Shown here piece by piece: positions 31,349-31,747 of a stretch of 31,747 nucleotides of DNA. A program made the position numbers and the translations under genes. This DNA is from Rikenellaceae bacterium (GTDB lineage Bacteria; Bacteroidota; Bacteroidia; Bacteroidales; UBA932). The stretch spans positions 1 to 31,747 of the forward strand of contig CAAFYX010000107.1 of assembly GCA_900767375.1 (NCBI GenBank). Reading direction: 5' to 3'. The notes beneath the pieces are model-generated. The model saw nothing but the letters and a program-made list of their open reading frames with translations. It was not told the DNA's origin and did no database searches. The first letter of the stretch is position 1. Each line of letters starts with the position of its first letter.

Positions 31349-31747
31349 TTATTCAGTTGCCCAACCAAGGACGTTGTGGAGGTTGGTGTTGGTGGTCATG
31401 ACGTCGCGTGGGAAAGGAAGGTATTCGTGCTTTCCGACTTTAAATTCTGCACCGCTTGGACATCCTTCATAAGTAACATAGAGCTTATGTTCTTTTCCGT
31501 AGCCAGGCATGCCATCCTCGGAATACTCATCATGAACTGTAGGTACATTCTTGTGAAGACCTGATGTATTGTAGACAGCATTGAGGTCAACCTTTCCAGC
31601 TTTGCTCCAGCGGACGAGATCTGGGAAACGGCAGTTCTCGAACCACAGTTCATACTGCTTCTCCTCCATCACATCCTCGAATGTGAGGGACTTGCTGATC
31701 TTTCCTGAACCTGAGCGCTCCTGAACAGCGTTGAGGGCCTTCAGACC
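31349..31747 (-). CDS. SusD/RagB-like glycan-binding lipoprotein, C-terminal part
   Basis: The gene enters from the right edge; 132 codons are visible, ending at TAA (31351-31349). The text LKALNAVQERSG followed by LTFEDVMEEKQYELWFENC and RFPDLVRW is the conserved C-terminal helix region of SusD/RagB proteins (xxxERxxELxxEGxRxxDLxRW). The end LPFPRDVMTTNTNLHNVLGW is the usual LPIPxxExxxNPxLxQNPGW motif, here with variant residues. SusD proteins bind glycans at the cell surface over a SusC TonB transporter. The SusC gene is presumably upstream, outside the window. Its presence marks this as a polysaccharide utilization locus. Confidence 0.93.
   Translation of the reverse strand, partial: GLKALNAVQERSGSGKISKSLTFEDVMEEKQYELWFENCRFPDLVRWSKAGKVDLNAVYNTSGLHKNVPTVHDEYSEDGMPGYGKEHKLYVTYEGCPSGAEFKVGKHEYLPFPRDVMTTNTNLHNVLGWATE

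Overview
The window looks like a GC-rich chromosome segment (roughly 60% GC over most of its length) from an anaerobic, glycan-degrading Bacteroidota, probably order Bacteroidales. Supporting evidence is a SusD-type protein, TonB/beta-barrel receptors, TAnnTTTG-type -7 promoter elements, a biotin-dependent sodium-pump decarboxylase and a bacterial V-type ATPase in the E-DUF2764-A-B-D-I-K order. Genus cannot be read from the sequence alone.

Region 1 (1-3032, + strand) is a four-gene operon. It holds the C-terminal part of a carboxyltransferase subunit, a lamin-tail/OadG-like membrane subunit, a biotin carrier protein and the OadB-type membrane beta subunit. Together they fit a Na+-translocating methylmalonyl-CoA decarboxylase, the last energy-conserving step of succinate-to-propionate fermentation. 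Region 2 (3059-10745, + strand) is a V-type ATPase operon, vatE-DUF2764-vatA-vatB-vatD-vatI-vatK, with a LOG-family nucleotide phosphoribohydrolase overlapping the end of vatK. The K subunit keeps the side chains that bind Na+ in Enterococcus hirae NtpK, so regions 1 and 2 plausibly form one sodium circuit: decarboxylation exports Na+, and the V-ATPase uses or rebuilds that gradient.

Region 3 (10790-13159, + strand) is one large outer-membrane beta-barrel protein with a carboxypeptidase-like N-domain and a plug. It converges on region 4 at a palindrome that contains both stop codons.

Region 4 (13171-28082, - strand) is a tightly packed seven-gene carbohydrate operon. In transcription order it encodes a GH43 lipoprotein, GH51 arabinofuranosidase, GH31 alpha-xylosidase, GH95 fucosidase/L-galactosidase, CE6-type esterase, a protein with two GH43-CBM6 units, and a GH9 endoglucanase. 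The combination fits breakdown of acetylated, fucosylated or L-galactosylated, arabinosylated xyloglucan. A promoter with good Bacteroidota spacing lies just upstream.

Region 5 (28083-31747, - strand) carries a structured 314-base intergenic region with two terminators and a possible short transcript. It then has a lower-GC pair of genes (a lipoprotein beta-propeller with a CxxCH motif and a DUF6057 membrane protein), a strong terminator, and the C-terminal end of a SusD-like glycan-binding protein that runs off the window. The lipoprotein/DUF6057 pair lies between the SusD gene and the enzymes of the same locus and is the least understood part. No tRNA, rRNA, CRISPR array, insertion sequence or integrase was seen.
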